64,000 nt of DNA. Source: Butyrivibrio sp. MB2005 (lineage in GTDB: Bacteria; Bacillota; Clostridia; Lachnospirales; Lachnospiraceae). The notes under the pieces are model-generated. The model was not told the origin of the DNA and did no database searches. It saw nothing but the letters and a program-made list of their open reading frames with translations. How positions within the stretch are numbered: position 1 is the stretch's first letter; each line of letters opens with the position of its first letter. Positions 17,292-26,947 of the stretch are shown here, one piece after another. The stretch spans positions 1 through 64,000 of the forward strand of contig NZ_AUJP01000016.1 in assembly GCF_000424285.1 (NCBI RefSeq). The letters run 5' to 3'. The position numbers and the translations under genes were made by a program.

Positions 17292-18704
17292 TTATATGAC
17301 GGTCTCGTACTGCGGATCCCACAGCAGCTTATATCCCATCTTTCTGACTTCCTGTCCGAAAAGAATGCATTTCCTTCTTATTTCTTCATCATCACCGATG
17401 CCGCTAAATACCACCTGATTGCCTTCAAGAGTATCCTGATAAGGCACTCCAAAAATCTGTTCATAGATTTCAGAGAGTTCCGGTCGTATTCTCATGCACC
17501 TGAGATCCACTGCATCCGTATCCTGCTGAAGAACTGCTCTGTGCTGAAAGCCGCCGCTGTAATTCTTGGGAAGATTGTCAAACCTGACCTTCCCGCTGTC
17601 TCTGTAGTTACCGCCCTTAATAAGCCCCCTTCTGTCAAGAAGTCTTCCGCCGATAACGCCTACATCCTTCCTGGTTTCAAATACATCAGCCTTGTAGTCT
17701 ACACGATAAAATCCCACGTGCTTTAGGTGACTTACCGATGCATCTATCTTGTTATTATCCAAAAAGTCCTTAACAGCCCGCCTTCCGGCCTCATAAGCAT
17801 AGGTCTTACTCTGAGGATTGGCAGAAGTCGATGCATCATGGCTTCTCCAATGATATAACACCTTAGGGATGTGAATTATCTGCCTTGAAGCAGTGGGACT
17901 CCACATGGTATCCCCTATAGCTCTTAGGAAAAGGTCATAGTCCTGAGCTCCGTCATACTCATCTCTGAACCTTGTCTGAAACATAACATCTGAACGAATG
18001 GTCGTAAAATGACAGATGTAATTATTTGAAAAAAACATATCTGCATTAAACGCAGGCTTCTTATGGTGCTGGAAAAACTTAGTTCCTTCAGCATCACACT
18101 TATCCTCATCAGAATATATAAGCTTGGGATAGTTTCTTATGGCCGTAATCGCTACCTCACATAGCGCATCCGGAGTTATTGTATCATCATGATCCAAAAG
18201 AGATATGTAATCGCCTCTTGCTATATCAAGAGCTGCATTCGTATTCTCCGATATACCGCCATTTGTCTTTAGCCTTAAATATTTTATCCGTCCATCAGAT
18301 TCCGCGTATCCTGCTATAGTCTTCATAAGTGGATATACCTGCAGAATCTTATCGCCCTTTTGACGGTCTACAGGAGCCTCTGCCAATATCAGCTCCCATT
18401 TTCCATAGGTCTGATTCCTGACTGACTCGATCATATCACACAAAAATCTCTTATCAGTGTTATAGCATGGCACAAGTATGCTGATCAAAGGAAGCTTTAC
18501 TGATTTTGAAGAATCATTCAATATCGAGCGATACCATTTCCTTTGCCTCTCAAGTTCCTCTTCAGAAACAGGCACAAATGTATAGTTATCAGCTCTCTGA
18601 TCATGAATTCTCTCTGCAGCAGCTACCACAGCACCTGATATGCCATTCCTTCTGGCGTATGAAATTGTCTTCTTTATATTATTAAACATGGCAACATTAT
18701 ACAT
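17292..18704 (-). CDS. GT2 glycosyltransferase with a reduced second domain
   Basis: The 470-aa protein carries one complete GT-A domain (about 75-330): LPLISILVPCYNTDKRFLCDMIESV, GDYISLLDHDDTITPDAL and YDGAQDYDLFLRAI. After it comes a segment matching only the second half of the second GT domain of the 687-aa paralogue upstream (DVGVIGGRLLDRRGLIKGG, aligned to DVGAVGGKLYFPNRKIQHAG). The first half of that domain, with its nucleotide-binding loop, is missing. No SD is seen before either ATG. The ATG at 18689 lies 6 nt after a TATAAT and could be a leaderless start. The gene begins inside the shadow of the phosphoglucomutase terminator. Confidence 0.85.
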   Translation of the reverse strand: MYNVAMFNNIKKTISYARRNGISGAVVAAAERIHDQRADNYTFVPVSEEELERQRKWYRSILNDSSKSVKLPLISILVPCYNTDKRFLCDMIESVRNQTYGKWELILAEAPVDRQKGDKILQVYPLMKTIAGYAESDGRIKYLRLKTNGGISENTNAALDIARGDYISLLDHDDTITPDALCEVAITAIRNYPKLIYSDEDKCDAEGTKFFQHHKKPAFNADMFFSNNYICHFTTIRSDVMFQTRFRDEYDGAQDYDLFLRAIGDTMWSPTASRQIIHIPKVLYHWRSHDASTSANPQSKTYAYEAGRRAVKDFLDNNKIDASVSHLKHVGFYRVDYKADVFETRKDVGVIGGRLLDRRGLIKGGNYRDSGKVRFDNLPKNYSGGFQHRAVLQQDTDAVDLRCMRIRPELSEIYEQIFGVPYQDTLEGNQVVFSGIGDDEEIRRKCILFGQEVRKMGYKLLWDPQYETVI

Positions 18705-18705
18705 T

Positions 18706-18742
18706 AAAAATAGAGCTGTCGCGATAGGCAGCTCTATTTTAT
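18706..18742. terminator. terminator after the phosphoglucomutase gene
   Basis: AAAATAGAGCTG pairs with CAGCTCTATTTTT around a short loop (CCTATCGCGA on the minus strand). The T-run in both directions makes it usable on either strand. It separates the mutase gene from the downstream glycosyltransferases. Confidence 0.88.
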
Positions 18743-18758
18743 GGGCTTTTATTATCTA

Positions 18759-20501
18759 TTATTTCTCAATCAATGCTTTTACAGCTGCTGTAAGCTCTTC
18801 CTGTTTCTGATCTGCATCATCAAGGCTTGTTCCCTTTACACCCATATAGAACTTGATCTTGGGCTCTGTTCCTGAAGGACGAGCGCAGCACCATGAGTCA
18901 TTATCAAGTGCAAAGTAAAGAACGTTTGATGAAGGAAGTCCTGTCTTGCCCTTCTCACCTGTAGCAGGGTTAACAGTCTCGCCTGTCTTGTAATCACGGA
19001 ACTCCTCTACTGTCCACTGACCGAAGGTCTTAGGAGGATCATTTCTAAGCTTATCCATAAGTGCAGCAATTTCCTTAGCACCTTCGATACCCTTCATTGT
19101 GATAGAATACTGGCCTTCTTTGTAATAGCCGTAATCTTCGTACATCTCGATCATAGCATCCCAGAGAGTCTTGCCTTCCTTCTTGCAGAATGCTGCAACC
19201 TCGCAGAGCATCATAACTGCTACGATAGCATCCTTATCACGGGCATGTGTGCCTGCAAGACATCCATAACTCTCCTCAAGACCAAATACATAATTGTATT
19301 CCTGGTTGTTCTCCTCGAAGAGTTTGATCTGCTCGCCGATATACTTAAAGCCTGTAAGAACCTCGATATAGTGAAGTCCGTACTTCTCAGCAACTCTCTT
19401 AGCCATATTTGTGGTAACGATAGTTGTAACGAAAGCAGGTCTCTCAGGCATTGTACCTGTAGCCTGTCTCTCACGAAGGATATACTCACCGATCAGCATA
19501 CCGGACATATTTCCTGTGAAAGGAATATACTCACCTGTCTTTGTATCCTTAGCATATACACCAAGTCTGTCAGCATCGGGATCAGTTGCAAGAACGATGT
19601 CTGCATCCTTTTCCTTAGCAAGCTCAAGCGCAAGCTTAAATGCCTTGGGATCCTCGGGATTAGGATAATCAAGAGTTGTAAACTCAGGATCCGGAAGCTC
19701 CTGCTCGGGAACGATATAAACGTTCTTGAAGCCAAGCTCTGCAAGTACTCTCTTTACGGGAACAAGACCTGTTCCATGGAAAGGAGTATAAACAACTGTG
19801 AGCTTCTCAGCCATTTCCTTAATAGCATCAAGGTGGATGATCTGCTTCTTAAGCTCTACCATGTATGCATCATCGATGTCCTTACCAATTACCTCATAAA
19901 GTCCAGCCTTCATGGCATCTTCCTTGGACATGGTCTTAACATCATTGTAGTCAGTGATAGCCTTAACCTCATTGATGATTCCTGTATCATGAGGAGGTGT
20001 TACCTGAGCACCGTCTTCCCAATAAGCCTTATATCCGTTATATTCAGGCGGATTGTGGCTGGCAGTTACCATAACACCAGCTATGCATCCAAGCTTTCTA
20101 AGTGCAAATGAAAGCTCAGGAGTAGGTCTGAGTTCATCAAATACATACGCTTTGATTCCGTTTGCAGCAAGGCATCTTGCTGTCTCATCTGCAAATTCAG
20201 GTGAAAATCTGCGGCAGTCGTAAGAAATTGCAACGCCTCTCTTTGCGCCATCAGCTCCTCCGTTCTTTTTAATATAATTAGCAAGTCCCTGAGTAGCCTT
20301 ACGAACAACGTATTTGTTCATACGGTTAGTACCTGCACCGATTACTCCTCTAAGTCCGCCGGTACCGAATTCAAGTTCCTGATAAAATCTATCCTCTACC
20401 TCCTTTTCATCATTTCTGATGGCAAGAAGTTCCTGCTTTGTCTCATCGTCAAAGTAAGGATCATTTAACCAATATTCAAGCTGTTTTGTTGCGTCACTCA
20501 T
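18759..20501 (-). CDS. pgcA: alpha-phosphoglucomutase / phosphomannomutase
   Basis: The enzyme interconverts glucose-6-phosphate and glucose-1-phosphate, feeding RfbA and UDP-glucose synthesis. All four family signatures are present: the phosphoserine loop VTASHNPPEYNGYK (S148), the metal loop DPDADRLGVY, the sugar-binding GLEESYG and the phosphate-binding RPSGTEPKIKFYMG. At 580 aa it matches the long Firmicute PgcA/YhxB type. It has a strong AAGGAGG ribosome site and its own terminator. Phosphomannomutase activity is possible as well. Confidence 0.93.
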   Translation of the reverse strand: MSDATKQLEYWLNDPYFDDETKQELLAIRNDEKEVEDRFYQELEFGTGGLRGVIGAGTNRMNKYVVRKATQGLANYIKKNGGADGAKRGVAISYDCRRFSPEFADETARCLAANGIKAYVFDELRPTPELSFALRKLGCIAGVMVTASHNPPEYNGYKAYWEDGAQVTPPHDTGIINEVKAITDYNDVKTMSKEDAMKAGLYEVIGKDIDDAYMVELKKQIIHLDAIKEMAEKLTVVYTPFHGTGLVPVKRVLAELGFKNVYIVPEQELPDPEFTTLDYPNPEDPKAFKLALELAKEKDADIVLATDPDADRLGVYAKDTKTGEYIPFTGNMSGMLIGEYILRERQATGTMPERPAFVTTIVTTNMAKRVAEKYGLHYIEVLTGFKYIGEQIKLFEENNQEYNYVFGLEESYGCLAGTHARDKDAIVAVMMLCEVAAFCKKEGKTLWDAMIEMYEDYGYYKEGQYSITMKGIEGAKEIAALMDKLRNDPPKTFGQWTVEEFRDYKTGETVNPATGEKGKTGLPSSNVLYFALDNDSWCCARPSGTEPKIKFYMGVKGTSLDDADQKQEELTAAVKALIEK

Positions 20502-20570
20502 TCTTTTCCCTCCTTAAGAGCTAGATTTGATAATCTAATATATTAAGTAAAACACTATGAAGCCCAAATT

Positions 20571-22634
20571 TCAAGCATCACGCAGGCTGCTGTAGCCTTC
20601 CACATTCAGAGAAAAATCGCTTCTGTCCAGTGAAAAGTTCGGATTGTAATAAGGATCTCCCAAATCCAGAACCTCTTTCCACTTTGATTTGAAATGATCT
20701 GACTCCTTTGCATATCTCTTGGCGTTTTCACCTGCAAGATCAAGTCCCCTGGATGCAGATTCGTAATGATACATCTCAGCGAAAGGTGTAAATATGTTAA
20801 GGTAACCCTTTTGACGTAATTTAAGACAAAAATCTACGTCATTAAGTGATACTTCAAATGACTCATCAAATCCGCCAACCTCATCATACTTTTCTCTCGA
20901 AACCATGAGGCATGCACCTGTAACGGCGGATACGTCCTGGGCGTAGCAAAGTCTTCCCATATAACCCAGGTTCATACCTTCCTGCTTGTAATGGCAATGA
21001 CCTGCTGTTCTGTGAACACCAAGCCTGAGCACTATTCCTGCGTGCTGGATCTTCCTGTTGGGGAAGTAAAGCTTGCCGCCTACTGCACCGACATCTGCTC
21101 TCTGAGCATACATCAAAAGCTCTTCCATCCAGTTAACAGTGATGACCTGTGTGTCATTATTAAGAAGAAGGATATAATCTCCTGTAGACTGCTTAACACC
21201 ATAGTTAACTACTGCAGAATAATTAAAGGGCGGTCTTGAGCCGTCAGGATTAAGATTATTCTTATCTTCGAAATAATCAACAATTTTAACAACAGAGCTC
21301 ATGGCGCTGTTCTTAATATCGTCATAATAAGCCTTTATCTCTTTGGACTTACTGCCATTCTCAACAACAATTATCTCATAATTATCATAGGTTGACTTCT
21401 CATATATTGATGTAAGGCAGCGCTTTAAATCCTCCAGATGCTCGCAGGTAGGAATAACAATCGATATCTTTGGTGTTCCTTCCACCTCGTAGGCAATTTT
21501 GAAGATAGTCTCAAAGGCTCTGGTACTGGTGATTTTGAAATGTTCATAGCCATGGCGTCTCAAATGATCCGCTACAGCTCCTCTTGCCGCATCAATGGCA
21601 TAGCTTTTAGCACTAATATCAGATGCTACGCTACCGGCATGAGATCTCCAGTAATAAAGAAGCATGGGAACATGTACGATATTCTCAGCATTATCAGTAA
21701 GTCTGAGAATCATGTCATGATCCTGGCTACCGTCAAACTTGGATCTGAAAAGCTCTGTTCCATCAAGAAGAGATCTCTTAAATACACTAAAATGACAAAT
21801 GTAATTATTTGCTCTCAGGTTATCCGGAGCATAGTCCGGTTTAAAGTGCATAGTAATCATGTGGTCTATGCTCTTTCCGGAAAAAGTAGCCTCATCGCAA
21901 TAGATATAATCTGCATTTTTCTCATTTATTGCTTTTACGTAGTAATATAAAACCTCCGGATGAAGAATATCATCATGATCAAGAAGTCCTATGTATTCAC
22001 CGTTTGCAAGCTTAAGGCACTCATTGGTATTGCCTGAAATACCTGTATTTTTCTCAAGTCTGTGGTATACGATACCGGTATTATCAACTTTTCCAAGCTT
22101 ATTTCTTGGATCCTGCTGATATTCCTTTATTATGGTCTCCACATAGCCGTGCTCTGAATCGGAGCCATCAGCCAGGCAAAGCTGCCAGTTCACGTAAGTC
22201 TGATCAAGAACAGACTCGATCATATCCCTAAGGAAATTCTCCGGCGTATTGTAAAGCGGAACAAGGATGCTTATGAGTGGCATTTTTTCGAAGATCTCGT
22301 TTCTCTCGGCATTTATCCTTGCTTCATCAGGAAAACTCTCAGTACCGTAATGTACCTTGGCTTTTCTCTCAATCTGCTTGTATTTAACCTTGGCGATAAC
22401 ACCGCCGATGGAACCGGCATTTTTCAGACGGTCCTTCTGTCTGATCACAAAATGCATGGCACTTCTGGCAGGTTTGCTGGCTTTCCAGATAGGATTGCCT
22501 TTAATCCTGTTAAGCTTAAATTCAAGCTCCTGATTTTTATCCTCAAGATCAGCTACCTTCTGCGCAAGATCGGCGCTTTTAAGCTTTTCTTTCTCGTATG
22601 CGGTTTTATAGTCAAATTCGTTATTCTCTGTCAT
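20571..22634 (-). CDS. two-domain GT2 glycosyltransferase with N-terminal coiled coil
   Basis: The 687-aa protein opens with a coiled coil (about residues 15-45, DLAQKVADLEDKNQELEFKLNRI), which is often seen on chain-polymerising transferases. The first GT-A domain (about 115-345) has MPLISILVPLYNTPENFLRDMIESVLDQTY, GEYIGLLDHDDILHPE and DGSQDHDMILRLTD. The second (about 385-640) has PKISIVIPTCEHLEDLKRCLTSIYEKS, GDYILLLNNDTQVIT and SLNDVDFCLKLRQKGY. Two different linkages could thus be made by one protein. Its stop overlaps the 695-aa gene by a base on the upstream side, so they are coupled. Confidence 0.9.
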   Translation of the reverse strand: MTENNEFDYKTAYEKEKLKSADLAQKVADLEDKNQELEFKLNRIKGNPIWKASKPARSAMHFVIRQKDRLKNAGSIGGVIAKVKYKQIERKAKVHYGTESFPDEARINAERNEIFEKMPLISILVPLYNTPENFLRDMIESVLDQTYVNWQLCLADGSDSEHGYVETIIKEYQQDPRNKLGKVDNTGIVYHRLEKNTGISGNTNECLKLANGEYIGLLDHDDILHPEVLYYYVKAINEKNADYIYCDEATFSGKSIDHMITMHFKPDYAPDNLRANNYICHFSVFKRSLLDGTELFRSKFDGSQDHDMILRLTDNAENIVHVPMLLYYWRSHAGSVASDISAKSYAIDAARGAVADHLRRHGYEHFKITSTRAFETIFKIAYEVEGTPKISIVIPTCEHLEDLKRCLTSIYEKSTYDNYEIIVVENGSKSKEIKAYYDDIKNSAMSSVVKIVDYFEDKNNLNPDGSRPPFNYSAVVNYGVKQSTGDYILLLNNDTQVITVNWMEELLMYAQRADVGAVGGKLYFPNRKIQHAGIVLRLGVHRTAGHCHYKQEGMNLGYMGRLCYAQDVSAVTGACLMVSREKYDEVGGFDESFEVSLNDVDFCLKLRQKGYLNIFTPFAEMYHYESASRGLDLAGENAKRYAKESDHFKSKWKEVLDLGDPYYNPNFSLDRSDFSLNVEGYSSLRDA

Positions 22635-24721
22635 TACACTTTCACCTTAAGTAGATTAGGAACCCAGTTGATCAGCTTAAGTCTGCCTGTCATATCCATG
22701 GCAACCATACCCAGCTGGTAATATCCGGGCTTAAGCTTTCCCTTTGCTATCCTTACCTTGTAGCCGGTAAGGTCAACATCTATCTGATCCTGAAGTCTTA
22801 GCTTTATATCAGGTCTGTACCAGGTATAAACCGGCGTGCTGTAAACCATAGAAGATACGGGTCTTGCACCCTCAGCGGTAACCTCTACCTGTCTTAGTAC
22901 CAGTCTTCTGTCAAAAAATGCATTATCTGAGCCGATTACGAAGCAGTAGCCCTTGATAAAGTAACCGCTTTCCACATCGCTCTCGCGGATTCCATACATC
23001 CAGTTATCCATAGTCCCTGCATACTCAACACCAAGGCGCAGGCATGCATCCTCACGCACCTCAGGATAACCACCTTCATGCTCTTTTATCGCATGATAAG
23101 GAATATCCAGTACAGGAAGGAAATCCTCGCATGGAATTATGGCACTTATAGTCTCATCATCAGTGAGATATCTGCTATAGAAGGGATCCTTGTTGTAAAA
23201 ACCGGGATGTCTCTTCATCAGAATGTCGTATTCTTTTGAAAGGCGTTCCATCTTCTTCATATCAAGGGTATCAAGGCCGCGACTTAGCGACTCGTGATGA
23301 TACAGACTTATATGATTGCAGCATACATTGTAGTATCCGCGCTGATGAACACTATAGCACAGATCAACATCATTAAAAGCTACCGGGAGCTCCTCCGGAA
23401 AACCGCCGACTTCGTTAAACTTTTCTCTGCTGAGCATAAGGCAAGCGCCTGTTGCTCCCATGAGATTATGTATACCCCTGTTAAAACCAAAATAATGGGA
23501 CTTCTGATCATGCATTCTCTGCAACTTATGAACAGGGCCAAGTCTTACATTGGTAATACCTGCATGCTGAATAAGATCGGTATCCGGATAAAGAAGCTTT
23601 GCCCCTACAACTCCCACATGACGAAGCTGTGCCTGAGAGAGCATCTCTCTCATCCATCCATCCTGGGTTGCCTCGATGTCATCGTTCAAAAAGAGCAGAT
23701 AATCACCACCGGACCTTGCCGCGCCTCTGTTACACATATGCGAGAAGTTGAATTCTTCAACTTTATACAGATATGTAATATTTGTTAAACCGTTAATTCT
23801 GCTTACAGAATTAATATAAGATCCATATCTTACACGGTTATACGCACTACTTCCGTTATCAACCACCACTATTTCATATTTGATATTTTTCTCATGGGTG
23901 GTAGAAACTATTGATTTAAGGCACTGCAGCAGAATGTCAGGATGATCCTTGGTGGGGATTATTATACTGACCGTTGCAGGCTTAATAAGCATATGTCTTG
24001 AATTATGAAAGCCTCTGCCATAGAACACGTCAGTATCTGCATTTCTATGGAAAAGAATCTCGTCAATGTGCCCTATAGGGAACTCCATGCCATTTCTCTT
24101 ACCAAAGGCTCTCTCCTCTATGGCAAGCATACAAAACAGCACATCGGCAGAAAGCATACTGGCTTCTCTGCCCACAGCTTCCGGAGAATTCTTTTTTACT
24201 CCTGAGGTTCCGCCCAGCATTTTAAGGGCATTATCATATTCCTTAATAGCCGATTCATAGGTATTTGCTCTGCAGGCAAACACACTTCCAATATAAAAAG
24301 CATTAAGATAAGTATCAGGTGACCAGTCGGGCTTGAAATAGGGACGTCCGTATTTGCCGTGACCAACCATTTCATCCTCATCACCGTAAACTACGTTGAT
24401 TTCAGGATGAGCCTGGAAATAATTACGAATGTTATCAATAGCATGTCCCGCAAGCTTTCCCTTAGGACTTACAAAAATCAGAATTTTCTCCGCAGTTGCC
24501 GAAGGGTCAGACTCCCTCCATACACTGGTGTACGAAACAACCTCAGTAACAAGCTGCAAACGGCCTGTAACCTCAGCTGCCGCACCGGTGGGTACGGACA
24601 TAGGGCGTTTTTCCCTCTTATGCTCCCAGATGTTGTAAGCGTTTTTACACTCCTTAACTTTACTCTGGTAGTCACTTTTTCTTTTGCTTATTAGAACTTT
24701 TTTGGCAACTTCCTTGAGCAT
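22634..24721 (-). CDS. GT2 glycosyltransferase with degenerate first domain and C-terminal beta domain
   Basis: In the 695-aa protein residues about 60-220 keep only the later part of a first GT domain (VVYGDEDEMVGHGKYGRPYFKPDWSPDTYLNAFYIGS), without a normal nucleotide-binding start. A full GT-A domain follows at about 240-500: ATVSIIIPTKDHPDILLQCLKSI, GGDYLLFLNDDIEATQ and VAFNDVDLCYSVHQRGYYNV. The last 150 residues look like a beta-rich domain (RLQDQIDVDLTGYKVRIAKGKLKPGYYQLGMVA) of the kind also found at the end of the neighbouring methyltransferase protein, and may bind glycan. It overlaps the next gene by one base. Confidence 0.88.
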   Translation of the reverse strand: MLKEVAKKVLISKRKSDYQSKVKECKNAYNIWEHKREKRPMSVPTGAAAEVTGRLQLVTEVVSYTSVWRESDPSATAEKILIFVSPKGKLAGHAIDNIRNYFQAHPEINVVYGDEDEMVGHGKYGRPYFKPDWSPDTYLNAFYIGSVFACRANTYESAIKEYDNALKMLGGTSGVKKNSPEAVGREASMLSADVLFCMLAIEERAFGKRNGMEFPIGHIDEILFHRNADTDVFYGRGFHNSRHMLIKPATVSIIIPTKDHPDILLQCLKSIVSTTHEKNIKYEIVVVDNGSSAYNRVRYGSYINSVSRINGLTNITYLYKVEEFNFSHMCNRGAARSGGDYLLFLNDDIEATQDGWMREMLSQAQLRHVGVVGAKLLYPDTDLIQHAGITNVRLGPVHKLQRMHDQKSHYFGFNRGIHNLMGATGACLMLSREKFNEVGGFPEELPVAFNDVDLCYSVHQRGYYNVCCNHISLYHHESLSRGLDTLDMKKMERLSKEYDILMKRHPGFYNKDPFYSRYLTDDETISAIIPCEDFLPVLDIPYHAIKEHEGGYPEVREDACLRLGVEYAGTMDNWMYGIRESDVESGYFIKGYCFVIGSDNAFFDRRLVLRQVEVTAEGARPVSSMVYSTPVYTWYRPDIKLRLQDQIDVDLTGYKVRIAKGKLKPGYYQLGMVAMDMTGRLKLINWVPNLLKVKV

Positions 24722-24814
24722 TAATTCCCAGCCTGTCGGCTCCCCTTACTACTTTTTGTCATGCATCCTCAAATCAAAAACTAAGTTCAAGATGCGGTGC
24801 AATAAATTACTGCA

Positions 24815-26944
24815 TCAATCCTTTGAAAAAATCTTCCTCTTGATCTTACCGAAGAATTCTTCTTTCTCCCCCTGGCTCTCTTCCGCCGGTACTCTCAGTG
24901 AATCCTCAAGAGCAACGGCTGTTTCTTTTGGAATAAGAGTCATCATCATTGTTACCTTGAGATGATTCTCTCTCTTTTTCTCAATCTTACTGTCAGCGAA
25001 ACCAAATTCAATATTCGGATCATCTGTACCAAAGACTATACTGTCCTCAGAAATCCAGGATCCGTTTGGATGAATCGAAATATGGAGATCGCCTTCTTCA
25101 AGAGATACCCCATTCCAAAGCACCTGCTTCAAAGTAACAATGCAGGATGCAAAAGCAGGATCAATTCTGATGTTTCCTACCTGATCGTTACACTCCACAT
25201 CAATGGTCACTGTATTGTGATCATCATAGGTCTCCTCAGGGAAAATGGAATCATCTTCGCTGTATCCATCACCTTCATCCACATAAATCTGAATCTCTTC
25301 AGCACTTCTGGCTGCGTCCACGCTACCTGCAAGTTCCTTGGGAACAATGGCGTTTCTGCCAATCATCTTCCACATCTCTACCTGAGACTTGCGTCTTCCG
25401 GTAACATATTTCTGGAACTCAGCCTCTTCACTAAGAAGATTCTTTATATCATCATCTGTAAGGCCAAGTGTCTCATATAAAGCCTTAACATCAAGCTTAT
25501 CCCTGCTTCTGTCTTCAAGCTTGTAGCTGTAGAGCGCCCTGAAGGCTATCTCTTTTGCAGGAATACACTTACCATAGGTCCACTCATAATCTATGATTGT
25601 CCAAATAGGACCATTTACAAGGATATTTGGGAAAATCAGGTCGTAATCGGTAACCGGATAATCCTCTCTGTATCCTATTCTCCTCAAATATTCGCGGAAT
25701 AAAGCATTAAATGAATCCATATCATCAGATTCAAGACATGCATCAAAAAGAGCTGTCAGCGGGATTCCGTTCACATAGGAAAACATTGCACATCTGCTCT
25801 TTTCATCAAGCTGGCAGTCATTAACTTCAAGATCGCCGCCTCTGTACTTCTCGCGAAGGCCGTAATAAGCATCCTGCATTCCAAAAACATGCTCTATAGC
25901 AGCCTCGTTAAGGGGGTGCTTCTTAATAAGCTTACGTCCAAGCTTATCTACGACGATATCCGTTCTGATCTTGAACTCTTCTGCGCGGTCATTTGAATAT
26001 TTACAATATACCGTGTCAAATCCTGGTCCTAAGATTACCTCGAAGGAATTAGCAAAATCCGGATACATTCCATCATGGATAAGACACTCATAGGCTCTCT
26101 TTTCATTGAAAAGAATAAGTCTGTCTCTATCGTAATTTCGTACATTATCCTGCAATTCTCCGTATTGCGGCAGATGATCATCAGAATGAAGCGATGTCAT
26201 AAGCTTATAATCCGGATAAGGATAATAGAAGTGATAGTCATTCATACCACATTTCTTAAAAATCCTGATAAGACCATTTCTTGTGAAGGTCCTTGCTACC
26301 GCATCCTTGGAGTAGCCTTCGATTCCTGAGAAATATGTTCCAAGATGATCCTCCTGGGCACCTGCAAAATACTTAAGACCGGTTCTGTTTTCAATAGCAA
26401 TAACGATTCGGCCGTTCTTCTTAAGGTGCTTTTTAAGCATAAGCAGGAAGTTCTCATAGGGACTGTCTGTGCCGATATATCCCTGACCATATTCAAACAC
26501 GCCAATAAGGAAAATAAAATCAAAATCTCCCGGAAGGTCCGGCTCTATATCCCTGAAATTGCCTACATGAATAGTGACATTATCGCATTCACTGTTTCTG
26601 GTAGCGTTGATCTCACTTCTGCGTCTTGAAAGATCGCAGGCAATTACTTCACTTGCCTTTTCAGAGAGCATTCCTGTGATAGCACCGCATCCTGCACCGA
26701 CTTCAAGTACCTTTTCATTACCCTTCATCGGAATCCATTCAACAATATTACTTCTGAGCTCAGATAAATGATAAAGAATAGGCCAGCTTGCCTTTTTCTC
26801 AATTATCGCAGGATATTCTTCCTTTTTGTGCTTGCGAACAATATCAAAAATCTCATTCTCAATAGGACCATCACTGTAAAGATCAAGTCCTGCGTAATGC
26901 TTGTAATTTAGTTTTACATTCCCAATTAAAACTTCTTCCTGCAT
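24815..26944 (-). CDS. bifunctional methyltransferase-kinase, candidate polysaccharide chain terminator (WbdD-like arrangement)
   Basis: The 709-aa protein has three parts. Residues about 60-240 are a class I SAM methyltransferase: VLEVGAGCGAITGML at 79-93 and FDFIFLIGVFEYG. Residues about 300-470 look like an APH/kinase-fold domain: RKLIKKHPLNEAAIEHV could supply the ATP-binding Lys and helix-C Glu (E347), DYDLIFPN keeps the catalytic Asp435 and metal-binding Asn440, and IIDYEW (D452) stands for the second metal Asp. A C-terminal beta-rich domain (about 570-690) ends in a basic tail. It lies 3 nt downstream of the Wzt-like ATPase. In E. coli O9a, WbdD caps glycan chains by phosphorylation and methylation before ABC export. 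That function here is inference. Confidence 0.78.
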   Translation of the reverse strand: MQEEVLIGNVKLNYKHYAGLDLYSDGPIENEIFDIVRKHKKEEYPAIIEKKASWPILYHLSELRSNIVEWIPMKGNEKVLEVGAGCGAITGMLSEKASEVIACDLSRRRSEINATRNSECDNVTIHVGNFRDIEPDLPGDFDFIFLIGVFEYGQGYIGTDSPYENFLLMLKKHLKKNGRIVIAIENRTGLKYFAGAQEDHLGTYFSGIEGYSKDAVARTFTRNGLIRIFKKCGMNDYHFYYPYPDYKLMTSLHSDDHLPQYGELQDNVRNYDRDRLILFNEKRAYECLIHDGMYPDFANSFEVILGPGFDTVYCKYSNDRAEEFKIRTDIVVDKLGRKLIKKHPLNEAAIEHVFGMQDAYYGLREKYRGGDLEVNDCQLDEKSRCAMFSYVNGIPLTALFDACLESDDMDSFNALFREYLRRIGYREDYPVTDYDLIFPNILVNGPIWTIIDYEWTYGKCIPAKEIAFRALYSYKLEDRSRDKLDVKALYETLGLTDDDIKNLLSEEAEFQKYVTGRRKSQVEMWKMIGRNAIVPKELAGSVDAARSAEEIQIYVDEGDGYSEDDSIFPEETYDDHNTVTIDVECNDQVGNIRIDPAFASCIVTLKQVLWNGVSLEEGDLHISIHPNGSWISEDSIVFGTDDPNIEFGFADSKIEKKRENHLKVTMMMTLIPKETAVALEDSLRVPAEESQGEKEEFFGKIKRKIFSKD

Positions 26945-26947
26945 CTT

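Noticed and set aside
18694-18702. Strong promoter TATAAT before the GT2 gene at 18689
   Set aside because: No supporting -35 at 16-18 bp (that region is the mutase terminator); kept only as a weak leaderless possibility.
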